NCBI RefSeq assembly: GCF_039523035.1
Contig: NZ_BAAAEN010000029.1
Span: 5,760-69,759 of the forward strand
DNA: 64,000 bases
Origin: Pigmentiphaga daeguensis
Lineage (GTDB): Bacteria > Pseudomonadota > Gammaproteobacteria > Burkholderiales > Burkholderiaceae_B
Direction: 5' to 3'
Shown here: piece after piece, positions 62,059-64,000 of the stretch
Layout of the letters: each line of letters begins with the position of its first letter
How positions within the stretch are numbered: position 1 is the first letter of the stretch
Program-made: the position numbers and the translations under genes
The notes under the pieces: model-generated
The model's database searches: none
What the model was told of the DNA's origin: nothing
The model's input: only the letters and a program-made list of their open reading frames with translations

Positions 62059-62763
62059 TCAACGGCCGGCCGCGCCGGACTCCCCGTCCGGCAGCACGCT
62101 CAATAGATTCGTCCCCGTACGCGACAGGTGCTGCCGCAGGATGTCGCACGCCAGTTCGGCATTGCGGCCCAGGGCGGCCTGGTAGATGGCCTCGTGCTCC
62201 GCCGGCACGTTCCGGTCGGGCGAATTGCTGGCCAGGAACAGGCGGCGGTAGCGGTCGCTCAGGTCATGCAGCGTATTGCAAAAACGCAGCAGCAGCGGCA
62301 TGCCGCAGGCCGAAAACAAGGTGATGTGGAAGGTGCGGTGCGCCTTCTCCCAGGCCGGCAGCTTGTCGCCGCTGCGGTCCGCGGCCTCGAGCCGGCTCAA
62401 CCGGTGGTACGCGGCCACCAGCGCATCTTCCCAGTTTTCGTCGCCGCGCCGGATCGACTCGCCCAGGGCCATGACCTCCAGGTTCATCCGCAGGGCCGTG
62501 ACCTCGCGGAAATCGTCGGCCGAGACCGGCGCCACCCGGTAGCCCTTCTTGTCGTTGGTCACGACCAGCCCGTCGGACACCAGGCGCGTCAGCGCTTCGC
62601 GCAGCGGGCTCAGGCTGACGTCGTACTGCTCGCGCAACTCGTCCAGCCTGAGCTTGCTGCCGGGCAGCAGCGTGCCGCCAAGAATCGAACCCCGCAGGGC
62701 CTCGACCAGGGTGGTGGACAGCGTGGGGGCGCTTGCGGAAGACGTATCGGTCAGTGTGGTCAT
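62059..62763 (-). CDS. GntR-family regulator (FCD domain)
   Basis: 234 residues from ATG 62763; an extra 13 in-frame residues upstream lack support. N-terminal winged HTH (VEALRGSILGGTLLPGSKLRLDELREQYDVSLSPLREALTRLVSDGLV). FCD domain metal ligands are in EVTALRMNLEVMALGESI, HRTFHITLFSACGMPLL and PAEHEAIYQAALGRNAELA. FCD regulators respond to carboxylic acids. Divergent from the CMD-amidohydrolase genes at 62907, its likely target. Confidence 0.93.
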   Translation of the reverse strand: MTTLTDTSSASAPTLSTTLVEALRGSILGGTLLPGSKLRLDELREQYDVSLSPLREALTRLVSDGLVVTNDKKGYRVAPVSADDFREVTALRMNLEVMALGESIRRGDENWEDALVAAYHRLSRLEAADRSGDKLPAWEKAHRTFHITLFSACGMPLLLRFCNTLHDLSDRYRRLFLASNSPDRNVPAEHEAIYQAALGRNAELACDILRQHLSRTGTNLLSVLPDGESGAAGR

Positions 62764-62870
62764 GCTGGAACTCGGAATGAAAGCGCGTGGCGCAACGTGC
62801 ATTCTAGCGGCTTCGATACGTCCTCGTAAGAATTATCGATGAAAACAAAAAATTGAAGAAACAAAAAATA

Positions 62871-62901
62871 ATCGATTACTATATTTAAATCGATCAAGGA
62901 G
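62871..62901 (+). promoter_or_regulatory. Inverted repeat and RBS upstream of the CMD-like gene
   Basis: ATCGATT (62871-62877), a 10-base AT-rich spacer, AATCGAT (62888-62894), then AAGGAG (62896-62901) five bases before ATG 62907. Placed next to the RBS, the dyad would overlap the start of transcription or translation. The divergent GntR protein is the natural candidate to bind it. Confidence 0.45.
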
Positions 62902-62906
62902 ATTTC

Positions 62907-63356
62907 ATGCAGCGCTCGCGTCCCGATCCGGATTTCGTCCAGCAAACCTTCGGCTCCTATGCCGACCCCCTCGCCACCAAGGAAGAGCGCGCCGCCAGCT
63001 ACCGCCAGATGGCCGGTTTCCTGCCCCCGCGGGTCGAGGCCCGGCTGGACGTGACCGGCGCGCTGGATCCGCTCATGGTGGAGTTGCAGGAGAAGGTCCG
63101 GGCGCACGCGCTGGAGACCGCCCATTTCGACGACAAGCAGGTGCAGTTGCTGATCTTCGCCATGCTGGTGGCCGAGCTGAGCGACGCCGCGGTCATCCAT
63201 GGCGTGGCCGCCCGCCGCGCCGGCGCGAGCTGGCACGAGATGCAGGCCGTGGTGAACCTGGCCTTCGTATTCCGGGGTGTCTCGGCCGCCAACCGCGGTG
63301 CCGAGATGCTGATCCGCATCGCCGAACGCGAGCGCGAACTGGCCGCCCAGGCCTGA
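62907..63356 (+). CDS. Carboxymuconolactone decarboxylase-like (AhpD-fold) protein
   Basis: 149 residues. The helical CMD fold is seen in PLMVELQEKVRAHALETAHFDDKQVQLLIFAMLVAELSDAAVIHGVAARRAGASWHEMQAVVNLAFVFRGVSAANRGAEML, in which the His near the ISDAAVIHGVAA position replaces the CxxC of AhpD. It may isomerise or decarboxylate a lactone, or act as a peroxidase-like protein. Co-directional with the amidohydrolase 15 bases downstream. Confidence 0.82.
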   Translation: MQRSRPDPDFVQQTFGSYADPLATKEERAASYRQMAGFLPPRVEARLDVTGALDPLMVELQEKVRAHALETAHFDDKQVQLLIFAMLVAELSDAAVIHGVAARRAGASWHEMQAVVNLAFVFRGVSAANRGAEMLIRIAERERELAAQA

Positions 63357-63370
63357 ACAAGGAACCCGCC

Positions 63371-63958
63371 ATGCAAGCCTGCCCCGGCCCGGACCGCGAT
63401 ACCCGCGCGCCCGCCTTCGCCGTGCCCCCCGGCTCCTGCGACTGCCACGCCCATATCTTCGGTCCCCGGGACCGCTTCCCGTTCTCGCCCGACCGCAGCT
63501 ATACGCCGGAAGACTGCTCGGCCGACCAGTACCGCGACATGCTGGCCACGCTGGGATTCGACCGCGGCGTGCTGGTCCAGGGCGGCGCCCACGGCACGGA
63601 CAACGCCGCGATGCTGGACGCCATGGAACGGCTCGGCCCCCGCATCAAGGGCATCGCTGTGCTGCCGCCCGGCACGCCGCTGCGCGAGCGCGAGGCGCTG
63701 CATGCGCGGGGCGTACGCGGCTTCCGGATGTCGACCGTGGTCTCCGGCGGCGTAGGCTTCGACCAGTTGGAAGCCCTGGCCGCCGAGGCCGACGAAATGG
63801 GCTGGCACCTGCTGCTGCACTTTCACCGTTCCGAGGAACTGGTGGCCGTCGCCGACCGGCTGCGCGGGCTGCGTTGCCACTACGTGCTGGATCACCTGGC
63901 GCGCAGAGGTGGCGGCGGAAATTCAGACAGTCCGATAAGTGGAGAGCTCTGGGCCTGA
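63371..63958 (+). pseudogene. Amidohydrolase (2-pyrone-4,6-dicarboxylate lactonase-like), 3' end lost
   Basis: 195 residues as read, against about 280-300 for the family. The metal-dependent TIM-barrel start DCHAHIFGPRDRFPFSPDRSYTPED is intact. GIAVLPPGTPL, LHARGVRGFRM and HYVLDHLAR fit LigI/PDC-lactonase. After DHLAR the sequence abruptly becomes GGGGNSDSPISGELWA and stops, with no family resemblance: the expected C-terminal barrel strands and catalytic Asp are missing. The join coincides with the start of an IS-like end. The neighbouring CMD-like protein and GntR gene suggest a lactone or muconate route. Confidence 0.75.
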
Positions 63959-64000
63959 TCCGGCGATAATGCCGGTAAAGGAACCAGAGAGATGACCAAG
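63909..64000 (+). mobile_element. Left end of an insertion sequence (IS3/IS2-like), truncated by the window edge
   Basis: TGGCGGCGGAAATTCAGACAG (63909 onward) resembles IS2-group left ends, which also carry CAGACA about 20 bases in (recalled, approximate). CCGGC-GATAAT-GCCGG at 63960-63975 forms a hairpin often placed before transposase genes to block outside transcription. GAGA precedes ATG ACC AAG at 63992, the first codons of a possible transposase OrfA (many IS3-family OrfA proteins begin MTK). Only nine coding bases are in view. Confidence 0.45.

Overview
The window is high-GC DNA from a betaproteobacterium of the Bordetella/Achromobacter group (Alcaligenaceae). The main reasons are five solitary Bug-type (TctC) periplasmic receptors, many LysR/GntR/IclR/TetR-governed aromatic or acyl-CoA catabolic clusters, and a housekeeping block (cysI, purF, cvpA, SPOR protein, folC, map) typical of that family. 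Species cannot be fixed from the window. No tRNA, rRNA or CRISPR array was seen.

Layout. 1-1.9 kb: the 3' end of a CaiB/BaiF CoA-transferase, a LysR regulator translationally coupled to it, and an MgtC-like protein. 2.1-8.05 kb: an AT-richer accessory island, all on the minus strand. It holds a HEPN-like protein, an HNH nuclease gene broken by an amber stop and two frameshifts, and a 1.3-kaa protein joining a PD-(D/E)xK-like nuclease domain to a STAND NTPase and a long helical C-terminus (Avs-like antiphage architecture). 8.3-12.3 kb: a methyltransferase and a three-gene sugar-type catabolic operon (Gfo/Idh/MocA, DUF993, sugar isomerase) behind a perfect palindrome. 12.4-14.5 kb: a groES-groEL operon with a sigma-32-like promoter and a strong terminator. 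14.6-19.6 kb: TauD/TfdA dioxygenase, LysR, Bug receptor and small conserved proteins. 19.7-25.4 kb: beta-carbonic anhydrase, CDF transporter, DUF1415, arfB, bioB, HU and MarR.

25.5-46 kb is mostly catabolic. It contains Bug + FAD monooxygenase + LysR, then Bug + alpha/beta hydrolase divergent from a TetR regulator. A ten-gene minus-strand operon follows: hydroxycinnamoyl-CoA hydratase-lyase-like enzyme, ADP-forming acyl-CoA ligase, acyl-CoA dehydrogenase, three-subunit molybdenum hydroxylase with CoxG, enoyl-CoA hydratase, Bug and SDR. A 13-bp sequence in front of this operon recurs exactly between the TetR gene and the hydrolase, so one regulator may control both. A divergent Bug + CocE/NonD hydrolase pair completes the block.

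46-60 kb is mainly housekeeping: VOC protein, WYL regulator, 3-hydroxyisobutyryl-CoA hydrolase-like protein, dsbB, MarC, siroheme methyltransferase-DUF934-cysI, purF-cvpA-SPOR, folC, map and a DUF2207 membrane protein. 60-64 kb is another catabolic locus: NicC-like monooxygenase + IclR behind a clear promoter/operator, then GntR divergent from a carboxymuconolactone-decarboxylase-like protein and an amidohydrolase. The amidohydrolase appears cut off by an insertion sequence whose first transposase codons reach the window edge.
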